The notes under the pieces: model-generated
Told to the model about the DNA's origin: nothing
What the model saw: the letters and a program-made list of their open reading frames with translations, nothing else
Database searches by the model: none
From: Candidatus Aegiribacteria sp.
GTDB taxonomy: Bacteria; Fermentibacterota; Fermentibacteria; Fermentibacterales; Fermentibacteraceae
Assembly (NCBI GenBank): GCA_030634715.1
Contig: DAOWAG010000111.1
Coordinates: forward strand, 1-5,157
Length of the DNA: 5,157 nt
Reading direction: 5' to 3'
Shown here: positions 1-5,157 of the stretch, piece by piece
Layout: every line of letters begins with the position of its first letter
Position numbering within the stretch: the first letter of the stretch is position 1
Translations under genes and position numbers: made by a program

Positions 1-548
1 GAACCGGTTCCGGAAAAAGCATCGTAAACAACCCTGAGACCGCCCTGCCGAAAAACATCTTCATCCAGGTACTCCAGAACTGTCTTGGTATAGTCTCGAA
101 GCAGATCATCAGTCGATACCGATCCTGCCGCCCTGGAGGGACTGATCTCTGTTTCAATCAGTTCCTCGATCAATCTGGTAGTTTCATCTCCGGCAGGTCC
201 ACCGTGAGAAGAAGAGAATTTGATACCATTATACAATGGCGGATTGTGGCTTGCAGTAAAGTTTATCACTCCACCATGTCCACCGATCCTACAGGCATGA
301 GAGAGAACTGGAGTTGGAGTGGGACGATCAGCAAGTACTACATGAAAACCGTAATTTGACATTCGTAAGGCTGTGGCTTCTGCAAGTTCAGGTGAGAGAA
401 ATCGGCAATCTCCACCCGAAACAATACTTCTATGGCCCTCTTTCTGAAGAAGGACTGCAATTGCGTCAACGACACGATTTACTTTTTCCCATGTGAATTC
501 CTTCGCAATAACTCCGCGCCAGCCGGAGGTACCGAATTTTATCTTCAC
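1..548 (-). CDS. Phosphoglucomutase/phosphomannomutase family protein, N-terminal part (3' end beyond window)
   Basis: This is an alpha-D-phosphohexomutase, which moves phosphate between C6 and C1 of glucose or mannose through a phosphoserine enzyme; it is cytosolic. I translated it by hand from a GTG at 548-546, giving 182 codons before the window edge. Residues 5-14 read FGTSGWRGVI, the usual N-terminal signature of domain I. The active-site loop TASHNPP is at residues 98-104, with the phosphorylated serine at S100, followed by YNGIK. The last visible residues, VVYDAFSGTGS, look like the start of domain II. The metal-binding DGDxDR loop and the sugar-binding loop would lie outside the window. 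The GTG overlaps the last base of the ctpA stop codon (TAGTG), and a GGGAAGGTG ribosome binding site sits just upstream, so translation is probably coupled to ctpA. GTSGWRG argues against GlmM, which usually has GTDGIRG. The choice between glucose and mannose cannot be made from this fragment. Family assignment is secure. Confidence 0.93.
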   Translation of the reverse strand, partial: MKIKFGTSGWRGVIAKEFTWEKVNRVVDAIAVLLQKEGHRSIVSGGDCRFLSPELAEATALRMSNYGFHVVLADRPTPTPVLSHACRIGGHGGVINFTASHNPPLYNGIKFSSSHGGPAGDETTRLIEELIETEISPSRAAGSVSTDDLLRDYTKTVLEYLDEDVFRQGGLRVVYDAFSGTG

Positions 549-2026
549 TACTCACCTTCCCGAAAAAATAAAAGTGCCCGCTGAATTGTTTCATCGTGAG
601 GTGTCATGGCTATGTAGAACGTTTCCCTGTCGAAGTTTCGAGCAGCAATTTCCGTGAACAGAGCTCTTTCGATGTAGTATAGATTTTCTTCAAATTCTCC
701 GGAGTCCCATTCGAGATCTTCTTCATACAGAAATTGCCTGAACTCAGCCAAACATACGCTATCAGGCCAGAATTCAAGTGATATTTCATGGTCAAGAACG
801 TAATTATTCGCAAATCTAAAGAACATTGATCCGATGATCAGGTCTGCAGGCAGAGATCCGATGATTTCAGGAGATTCGATGGTGATGTCAGGAAGAATAC
901 CCCAGTCCGCTAGGCTGTCAGCCTCTACACCATTCATGAAATCGTCGGACATAGTTCTGTCAATATTTCTTCCGTCTGGTGTGAAATATCTCGCGGTAGT
1001 AAGCTTGACTCCGTAATGTCCAAGATTTTGAAAATCACCAAGATCTATCAATGTTTGAACGGATCCTTTTCCAAAAGTTCTACTCCCGATAAGAGTGCCG
1101 GCACCATGATCCTGAATCGCTCCCGCCAGAATCTCGGAAGAGCTCGCACTCCCTCCATCAACGAGAATGACAAGTTCTCCATCGAAAACGATCCCCTTTG
1201 CGGTGAAATACTGGTGCTCTCCGACCGCGTTCCCTCTGGTGGAAACAACAAGTGTTCCCGCAGGGAGGAATAAATCGGCAATCTCAACTGCTGCTGAAAA
1301 CAGCCCCCCCGCATTTCCCCGCATATCAAGTATCAGATATTCAGCGCCCTGCTCTATAAGGTCCTGAAGAACTGATCTTACTTCCTTGGAAGATTCTTCT
1401 CCAAACCTTGATAACCGAATAAAGCCGGTAGTATCATCAATCATGAATCCGGCGGAAACCGATGGAAGATCAATAACATCTCTTACTATCTCGAATTCAA
1501 GGGAATCTGATGAACCGGGTCGGACGACCGTGAGATCTACCGTACTTCCTCTTGGTCCCCTTATCTGCATCACCGCATTATCAGTTGTGATTCCTGCTGT
1601 CGAATTTCCGTCAATCTCAACGATTCTGTCGCCTGCATTCATGCCTGCCTGAAACGCCGGAGTTCCTTCGAGTGGAGATATCACTGTGAGCCAGTCATCC
1701 CTTATTCCAATTGTAATCCCGACCCCCTCAAAGGAACCTGTCAGCTGTATCCTGAGATTTTCGTAATCATCCGGGTCCAGAAGAACACTGTTTGGATCAA
1801 GGGATTCCAGCATACCTCTTAGAGCTGCTTCGATCAATTCAATTGATTCAACCGGATCAACATATGTTACAGCAGTTCTCGAGAAAACATCAATGAACAG
1901 TTCAATTGAGGAATTCGTTGAAACCGAGTCATACGCAACCGCGGAGGGAAGAACTATTAGTCCGCCGGCAAGTAGAAGACCAGCAGCGAGCATCACAGTC
2001 ACCCAGCCTGGCAGAAACTTTTTCAT
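548..2026 (-). CDS. ctpA: S41 family carboxy-terminal processing protease with PDZ domain (CtpA type)
   Basis: This is a secreted or membrane-anchored serine protease that cuts proteins near the C-terminus in the periplasm or outside the membrane. The 492-residue protein starts MKKFL and has a hydrophobic segment at about residues 8-31 ending in an AVA signal-peptidase-I-like site; there is no lipobox cysteine. A PDZ domain covers about 96-170 (GVGITI at 101-106, AGDRIVEIDG at 131-140). The S41 core runs from about 190 to 385. It has DMRGNAGG at 234-241, then GGSASSSEI with catalytic S295 as the second serine of SAS, followed by K320 and Q324 in FGKGSVQ. The 25-residue Ser-to-Lys spacing and Lys-to-Gln spacing of four match CtpA/CtpB proteases, so the enzyme looks active. 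YFTPDGRNI (347-355) and GILPDI (376-381) are further family marks. An acidic, probably helical tail of about 100 residues follows. The ATG at 2026 follows a purine-rich GGAGGAGAAGGA stretch (2030-2041). It lies 26 bases after tmk and overlaps the next gene by one base. Confidence 0.95.
   Translation of the reverse strand: MKKFLPGWVTVMLAAGLLLAGGLIVLPSAVAYDSVSTNSSIELFIDVFSRTAVTYVDPVESIELIEAALRGMLESLDPNSVLLDPDDYENLRIQLTGSFEGVGITIGIRDDWLTVISPLEGTPAFQAGMNAGDRIVEIDGNSTAGITTDNAVMQIRGPRGSTVDLTVVRPGSSDSLEFEIVRDVIDLPSVSAGFMIDDTTGFIRLSRFGEESSKEVRSVLQDLIEQGAEYLILDMRGNAGGLFSAAVEIADLFLPAGTLVVSTRGNAVGEHQYFTAKGIVFDGELVILVDGGSASSSEILAGAIQDHGAGTLIGSRTFGKGSVQTLIDLGDFQNLGHYGVKLTTARYFTPDGRNIDRTMSDDFMNGVEADSLADWGILPDITIESPEIIGSLPADLIIGSMFFRFANNYVLDHEISLEFWPDSVCLAEFRQFLYEEDLEWDSGEFEENLYYIERALFTEIAARNFDRETFYIAMTPHDETIQRALLFFREGE
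553..561 (-). promoter_or_regulatory. Ribosome binding site for the phosphohexomutase gene, inside the end of ctpA
   Basis: GGGAAGGTG lies inside the last codons of ctpA, four bases before the GTG at 548-546. It supports the GTG start that overlaps the ctpA stop codon by one base. Confidence 0.65.
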
Positions 2027-2029
2027 TTA

Positions 2030-2041
2030 TCCTTCTCCTCC
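2030..2041 (-). promoter_or_regulatory. Ribosome binding site region for ctpA
   Basis: The purine run GGAGGAGAAGGA precedes the ATG at 2026. It offers two overlapping pairing registers: GGAGG ten bases away and AAGGA three bases away. An intermediate GAGAAGG pairing is also possible. It sits in the 26-base gap after tmk. Confidence 0.65.
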
Positions 2042-2052
2042 ATCTTTATCGA

Positions 2053-2694
2053 TCATTCTGAAATCAGACTGATCACTTTACTTAAAATAATCTCATCCTG
2101 CTGAGCGGGATTCAACATCGCGTCCACTACAAAGAACCTGTCCTCAGATTCTGCCAGATCAAGATAAATCCGTCTGACACGCCTGTGAAAAGCAATATCC
2201 TCAAGTTCAATCCGATCGCGTTTCCGACCTTGCCTCATAAGCCTTCGGAAGCCTTCCTCCGGGTCAATATCAAGTAATATTGTCAAATCGGGGATAAGAC
2301 CTCCGGTTGCAAGCAGATCCGACTCCTTCACCGCTTCTGATGGAAGTCCTCTTCCACCGATCTGATAGGCAAATGTTGCATCGGAGTACCGCTCACAGAT
2401 AACAAGCTTCCCCGCTTCAAGCGCAGGTCTGACGACCAGTTCAACATTAGAGGCTCTTGAAGCCAGATACAGCATCAGCTCGGTTAAGGGAGGTACAGTA
2501 AGATCAGGATCAAGCAGTATTGATCGGATTTTCTCGGATGCGTAAGGACCGCCAGGCTCACGGGTATGAATAACTTCAATACCACTCTTCTTAAGTGAAT
2601 CGATCAAGGTTAAACACCTTGATGATTTACCGGCTCCCTCAACACCCTCAAAGGTGATGAAACGACCTGTAGAACCCCCTGAACCTCTATCCAA
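2053..2694 (-). CDS. tmk: Thymidylate kinase (dTMP kinase)
   Basis: Thymidylate kinase phosphorylates dTMP to dTDP with ATP, an essential step in dTTP synthesis in the cytosol. The 213-residue length is normal for the bacterial enzyme. The P-loop GVEGAGKSS is at residues 17-25, TREPGG at 44-49, the dTMP-binding ERYSDATFAYQ at 101-111 (glutamate where many homologues have DR), and an arginine-rich LID segment RQGRKRDRIELED at 154-166. The conserved LLDIDPE stretch is at about 140-146. Translation appears to begin at a TTG (2694-2692), because no ATG or GTG exists in frame between the upstream in-frame stop near 2718 and the conserved FITFEG. The first ten residues (MDRGSGGSTG) are a loose Gly/Ser-rich leader. 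Only 8 bases separate the stop of the upstream inositol-phosphate synthase gene from this TTG, and I see no clear Shine-Dalgarno there. Initiation is therefore probably coupled to the upstream gene. Identity is secure; the exact start is less so. Confidence 0.95.
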   Translation of the reverse strand: MDRGSGGSTGRFITFEGVEGAGKSSRCLTLIDSLKKSGIEVIHTREPGGPYASEKIRSILLDPDLTVPPLTELMLYLASRASNVELVVRPALEAGKLVICERYSDATFAYQIGGRGLPSEAVKESDLLATGGLIPDLTILLDIDPEEGFRRLMRQGRKRDRIELEDIAFHRRVRRIYLDLAESEDRFFVVDAMLNPAQQDEIILSKVISLISE

Positions 2695-2702
2695 GATCTG
2701 TT

Positions 2703-3824
2703 CTATTTCTTGGACTTATTCTCAGAAGTCGTCTTTTCCTGTTTCTTCTGTGCAAACTCAGCAATAAAGTCCTCGGTAATCCTTCTACACTTATCATCGT
2801 AGTACTGAATGGGAGGAGTTTTGAAGAAGTAGGATGACGGAGCCTCGACTGCTCCGGAAAGTCCATTGTCCAGAGCAAGCTTTGCACATCTGACAGCATC
2901 GATGATGACACCAGCAGAATTGGGGCTGTCAACAACTTCCAGTTTGGCTTCAATAGTCAGTGGCACTTCACCAAAACTGGTACCTTCCATGCGGATATAG
3001 CACCATTTCCTGTCATCGAGCCAGGGTATGTAATCGCTTGGACCGATATGAACGTTTCTTGGTTCAAGTCCTCCTGGAAGTTGTGAAGTTACCGCGTTGG
3101 TCTTGGATATCTTCTTGCTTTCAAGTCTTTCGCGTTCAAGCATATTTAGGAAATCGGTGTTACCGCCGACATTCAGCTGATATGTCCGATCAAGCCTTAC
3201 ACCTCTGTCTTCGAAAAGGCGAGTCATGACTCTGTGCAGGATTGTAGCCCCAACCTGACTCTTGATATCATCACCGAAAACGGGAAGCCCCTTGTCACGG
3301 AATCTCTTCTGCCAGTATTCCTCACTTGCGATAAATACGGGAATGGCATTGATAAACGCGCAACCGGCTTCAAGTATCTGTTCAACGTACCATTTCGTAG
3401 CCTCTTCACTGCCTACTGGAAGATAGCTTACAACAACATCCGTTTTTGTCTCTTTGAGAATGCCAACAATATCAGATGTGGGACCGGGCGCTTTTACTAT
3501 AACTTCCTTCAGATACTTCCCAAGACCATCATGTGTCATGCCGCGATGTACAGGAACACCTATTTCAGGAACATCGCAGAGTTTGACCGTACAGTTGGGA
3601 TCAGCGAATATCGCTTCACTGAGATCCTTACCAACCTTGGTGACATTAATGTCAAACGCGGCAGAGAATTCAATATCATTAATATGATATCCACCAAGAT
3701 TGACATGCATAAGACCGGGGACCTTCTCATGATCAGCAGTTTTTCTATAGAACTCCACGCCCTGAACAAGACTGCTGGCGCAGTTTCCAACTCCTATTAT
3801 TGCTACTCTTACTTTTTTGGACAT
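2703..3824 (-). CDS. ino1: myo-Inositol-1-phosphate synthase (MIPS), actinobacterial-like form
   Basis: This NAD-dependent isomerase converts D-glucose 6-phosphate to 1L-myo-inositol 1-phosphate, the committed step of inositol synthesis, in the cytosol. The 373-residue protein opens with a Rossmann nucleotide-binding motif, [14 protein letters not shown] (9-22). It then shows PGLMHV (36-41), [10 protein letters not shown] (133-142), [11 protein letters not shown] (184-194), [14 protein letters not shown] (217-230), the lysine-rich catalytic segment ESKKISKT (235-242), HIGPSD (259-264), WLDDRKW (268-274) and [12 protein letters not shown] (299-310). From memory these segments align closely and in order with the Mycobacterium tuberculosis Ino1 protein, and the length is near that of the short bacterial type rather than the roughly 530-residue eukaryotic type. 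The C-terminus carries a Lys/Glu/Ser-rich tail of about 15 residues that the mycobacterial protein lacks. The ATG at 3824 has GGGAGG six bases upstream. The gene sits 51 bases after the likely phosphatidylinositol-phosphate synthase, which would use its product, and 8 bases before tmk. Confidence 0.96.
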   Translation of the reverse strand: MSKKVRVAIIGVGNCASSLVQGVEFYRKTADHEKVPGLMHVNLGGYHINDIEFSAAFDINVTKVGKDLSEAIFADPNCTVKLCDVPEIGVPVHRGMTHDGLGKYLKEVIVKAPGPTSDIVGILKETKTDVVVSYLPVGSEEATKWYVEQILEAGCAFINAIPVFIASEEYWQKRFRDKGLPVFGDDIKSQVGATILHRVMTRLFEDRGVRLDRTYQLNVGGNTDFLNMLERERLESKKISKTNAVTSQLPGGLEPRNVHIGPSDYIPWLDDRKWCYIRMEGTSFGEVPLTIEAKLEVVDSPNSAGVIIDAVRCAKLALDNGLSGAVEAPSSYFFKTPPIQYYDDKCRRITEDFIAEFAQKKQEKTTSENKSKK

Positions 3825-3830
3825 TCATAG

Positions 3831-3836
3831 CCTCCC
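3831..3836 (-). promoter_or_regulatory. Ribosome binding site for ino1
   Basis: GGGAGG stands six bases before the ATG at 3824-3822. Another ATG at 3828-3826 is out of frame with the synthase and only two bases from the site, so the ATG at 3824 is preferred. The protein then starts [14 protein letters not shown], as expected for the family. Confidence 0.75.
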
Positions 3837-3875
3837 TGAAGGGATTAAAACAAAATTGCAGACGAACTTTCGGGA

Positions 3876-4490
3876 TTATTCCTCATCAGTTGGAACTTCC
3901 CTGCCGTCCCTGAATACTTTTACCATTCTCTGACCGGCTGTGAACCATGTTCCCACAGCTAATATGGCCAATGCAAACACTATAGCCTTTGTGTCCCATA
4001 ATCCCGAGACAACAAGACCCATTATCAGCAATATGAGCCTTTCTGTTCGAGTGACAAGTCCCACAGAGCATGAAAGATTCACTCCTTCAGCTCTGGCTCT
4101 GACATAACTGACCATGTACGAGCCGCCAAGCGCAGCAGGCACAAGGTAAACCAGCTCAGGATGAGCATTTCCCGCTTTTCCTGCAAGAATCGCAGCAAAC
4201 AGAAATATCTCGCCAATGCGATCACAGCTGGAATCAAAAACTGCTCCAGCTTTACTCTCTATACCCTTCTTGCGTGCGAGTTCCCCATCCACAGCATCAA
4301 GAATGCTGCCGATAATGAGAACTACGACACCGGTAATATACTTTCCGTCCCAGACAAGCCACGAGGCAACTACTGTAAGAAGAAGACCAAGTGCAGTAAC
4401 AGCAAAAGGACTTATCCCTGTAGCAATCAGCAGCCTGATAACAGGAATCAGTAGTTTTCTACCAGCGTTTCTAATATTTTCCAGGTTCAA
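3876..4490 (-). CDS. CDP-alcohol phosphatidyltransferase, probable phosphatidylinositol-phosphate synthase
   Basis: This is an integral membrane enzyme that transfers a phosphatidyl group from a CDP-lipid to an alcohol. The 204-residue protein has about six hydrophobic segments. The family signature D-x2-DG-x2-AR-x8-G-x3-D-x3-D is complete: D65, D68-G69, A72-R73, G82, D86 and D90, so metal and CDP binding should be intact. Two further segments point to inositol phosphate as acceptor: SYVRARAE at 128-135 and RTERL at 148-152. Both resemble, from memory, the SYIKARAE and RPERL segments of mycobacterial PgsA1, the PIP synthase. The next gene downstream makes inositol phosphate, which fits. The likely reaction is CDP-diacylglycerol plus inositol phosphate giving phosphatidylinositol phosphate and CMP. 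Alternatives are phosphatidylglycerophosphate synthase or a di-myo-inositol-phosphate-phosphate synthase, less likely on these motifs. The start is a TTG (4490-4488) four bases after a perfect AGGAGG. Family assignment is secure; acceptor specificity is inferred. Confidence 0.87.
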   Translation of the reverse strand: MNLENIRNAGRKLLIPVIRLLIATGISPFAVTALGLLLTVVASWLVWDGKYITGVVVLIIGSILDAVDGELARKKGIESKAGAVFDSSCDRIGEIFLFAAILAGKAGNAHPELVYLVPAALGGSYMVSYVRARAEGVNLSCSVGLVTRTERLILLIMGLVVSGLWDTKAIVFALAILAVGTWFTAGQRMVKVFRDGREVPTDEE

Positions 4491-4494
4491 ATAA

Positions 4495-4500
4495 CCTCCT
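4495..4500 (-). promoter_or_regulatory. Ribosome binding site for the phosphatidyltransferase gene
   Basis: A perfect AGGAGG lies four bases before the TTG at 4490-4488. No ATG or GTG in this frame sits at a useful distance, so this site decides the TTG start. The spacing is slightly short. Confidence 0.75.
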
Positions 4501-4525
4501 GAGAATCGTTCTGTAAAAGCATTGT

Positions 4526-4554
4526 AAAATAGGAGCGGGAGCGGGAATCGTCAA
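4526..4554 (-). promoter_or_regulatory. Candidate sigma70-type promoter for the inositol-lipid/tmk/ctpA gene group
   Basis: On the minus strand TTGACG (4554-4549) is followed after 17 bases by TATTTT (4531-4526). The -35 match is 5 of 6, the -10 match 4 of 6, and the spacing is ideal. The -35 box overlaps the rsmI stop codon. Initiation would fall near 4520, leaving a leader of roughly 30 bases with the AGGAGG site in it. This is the longest gap in the window, which suits a promoter. It is a consensus match only, and a host with different promoter preferences would weaken it. Confidence 0.35.
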
Positions 4555-5157
4555 TCAAAGTAATCCTCATGGAGTTCCTTCCCGCCAACAACAATTGTGA
4601 TCTCTCCCCGCACCTTTCTCTCACTAAATCGTCCGATAACATCGGAGATATTTCCGCGAATATACTCCTCGTGCACTTTTGTCATTTCCCTCGCGACGCA
4701 GACAGGACGATTGCCAAAAATCCCCTGCATCTCTCCCAGGTACTTCTGAAGATGATGAGGACCTATGAAATATACAATCGAACCGATATAAGGTGACATC
4801 TCTTCAAGTCTTTTCTTTCTGGCGCCGACTTTTCTGGGAAGGAAACCCTCAAATGCGAATCGGTCTACCGGGAGACCTGATCCGACAAGCGCAGTGGTAA
4901 CGGCGGTTGGACCTGGAATAACTTCAATCTGGAATCCTTCCTGCAGAGCAATTCTAACAGCTTTGAACGACGGATCTGAAATACCCGGCATACCGGCATC
5001 CGAGACAAGAGCGACTGTCAGTCCGTTTTCAAGGAATTCTTTTAACTGGGGAAGCCTTCCGGCAACATTATGATCGTGATAACTGTACAGCCTTTTCGTT
5101 TCAGTTACGAATTTTGCCGTCCTCCTGGTGTCCTCGGCAAACACAACTGATGCGTTC
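4551..5157 (-). CDS. rsmI: 16S rRNA (cytidine-1402-2'-O)-methyltransferase RsmI, 5' end beyond window
   Basis: RsmI methylates the 2'-OH of C1402 in the 16S rRNA decoding site using S-adenosylmethionine. The frame stays open to the right window edge (codons for N-A-S-V precede the GTG at 5144), and the conserved AEDTRRT lies only two residues after that GTG. The GTG is therefore internal and the true start lies outside. Counting from it, visible family marks are YSYHDHN (20-26), ALVSDAGMPGISDP (45-58), IPGPTAV (76-82), SGLPVDRFAFEGFLPRK (89-105), AREMTKVHEEYIRG (151-164) and GEITIVVGG (170-178). This is the tetrapyrrole-methylase fold of RsmI. Small departures from the consensus include GPHHL in place of the usual SPHRL, and methionine in DAGMPG where threonine is common. 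The protein stops about ten residues after VVGG, so it lacks the C-terminal extension of about 50-60 residues present in E. coli RsmI. A 60-base gap separates it from the phosphatidyltransferase gene. Confidence 0.94.
   Translation of the reverse strand, partial: NASVVFAEDTRRTAKFVTETKRLYSYHDHNVAGRLPQLKEFLENGLTVALVSDAGMPGISDPSFKAVRIALQEGFQIEVIPGPTAVTTALVGSGLPVDRFAFEGFLPRKVGARKKRLEEMSPYIGSIVYFIGPHHLQKYLGEMQGIFGNRPVCVAREMTKVHEEYIRGNISDVIGRFSERKVRGEITIVVGGKELHEDYFD

Noticed and set aside
314..496. 60-codon open frame on the plus strand
   Set aside because: It is antisense to the phosphohexomutase N-terminus, which is certain from FGTSGWRG and TASHNPP.
1016..1652. Several open frames of 66-93 codons on both strands
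   Set aside because: All overlap the conserved PDZ and S41 core of ctpA in other frames and show no protein features of their own.
3234..3830. Open frame of 198 codons on the plus strand, antisense to ino1
   Set aside because: It lies wholly opposite a highly conserved gene, its translation shows no recognisable motif, and it reads as a composition shadow of the synthase reading frame.
3825..3875. Possible terminator or promoter between the phosphatidyltransferase gene and ino1
   Set aside because: The only hairpin, CCC-TTCA-GGG next to the ribosome binding site, is too short and lacks a U-run; a TTTAAT box has no matching -35 at 17-18 bases.
3876..4490. Phosphatidylglycerophosphate synthase (PgsA) as the main call
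   Set aside because: The family motif alone would allow it, but SYVRARAE, RTERL and the adjacent MIPS gene fit PIP synthase better; kept only as an alternative.
4161..4494. Two plus-strand frames of 92-97 codons
   Set aside because: They are antisense to the phosphatidyltransferase, whose catalytic motif is complete.
5142..5144. GTG as the start of rsmI
   Set aside because: The frame remains open to the window edge and the conserved N-terminal strand of the methylase fold would be missing if translation began here.
1..5157. Mobile element, CRISPR array, tRNA, rRNA or toxin-antitoxin system
   Set aside because: No long direct or inverted repeats, transposase or integrase motifs, or tRNA-like folds were seen by eye, and conserved genes fill almost all of the window.

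Overview
The window is a compact stretch of bacterial chromosome with every supported gene on the minus strand. It is almost entirely coding, and no stretch over 60 bases lacks a gene. In transcription order (right to left) it holds: rsmI (16S rRNA 2'-O-methyltransferase, 5' end cut off by the window edge), a CDP-alcohol phosphatidyltransferase that looks like a phosphatidylinositol-phosphate synthase, a myo-inositol-1-phosphate synthase (MIPS/Ino1), tmk (thymidylate kinase), ctpA (S41 carboxy-terminal processing protease), and the first 182 codons of an alpha-D-phosphohexomutase (phosphoglucomutase/phosphomannomutase) that runs off the left edge.

Gaps in that order are 60, 51, 8 and 26 bases, followed by a 1-base overlap. 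I see no convincing intrinsic terminator between any of the genes. A sigma70-like promoter candidate overlaps the rsmI stop codon, so the five genes from the phosphatidyltransferase onward may form one transcript, with or without read-through from rsmI.

The most informative part is the middle. MIPS turns glucose 6-phosphate into inositol phosphate, and the gene just upstream encodes an enzyme with the motifs of the family that joins inositol phosphate to CDP-diacylglycerol. Together they make a short route to phosphatidylinositol phosphate, a lipid head group that is uncommon in bacteria outside Actinobacteria and some Bacteroidetes. The hexomutase at the end of the cluster could connect glucose 6-phosphate, glucose 1-phosphate or mannose 1-phosphate to the same pathway. 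The other genes are housekeeping: rRNA modification, dTTP synthesis and envelope proteolysis.

The host is a bacterium with slightly AT-rich to balanced DNA (judged by eye on a few lines) and Shine-Dalgarno-led translation; three of the five visible starts are non-ATG. The MIPS closely resembles the actinobacterial type, but the base composition does not look like a typical high-GC actinobacterium. An uncultured or FCB-type lineage is possible, but I cannot assign the taxon from this window. I found no mobile elements, tRNAs, rRNAs, CRISPR arrays or clear signs of recent transfer, and no system that I would call wholly undescribed.
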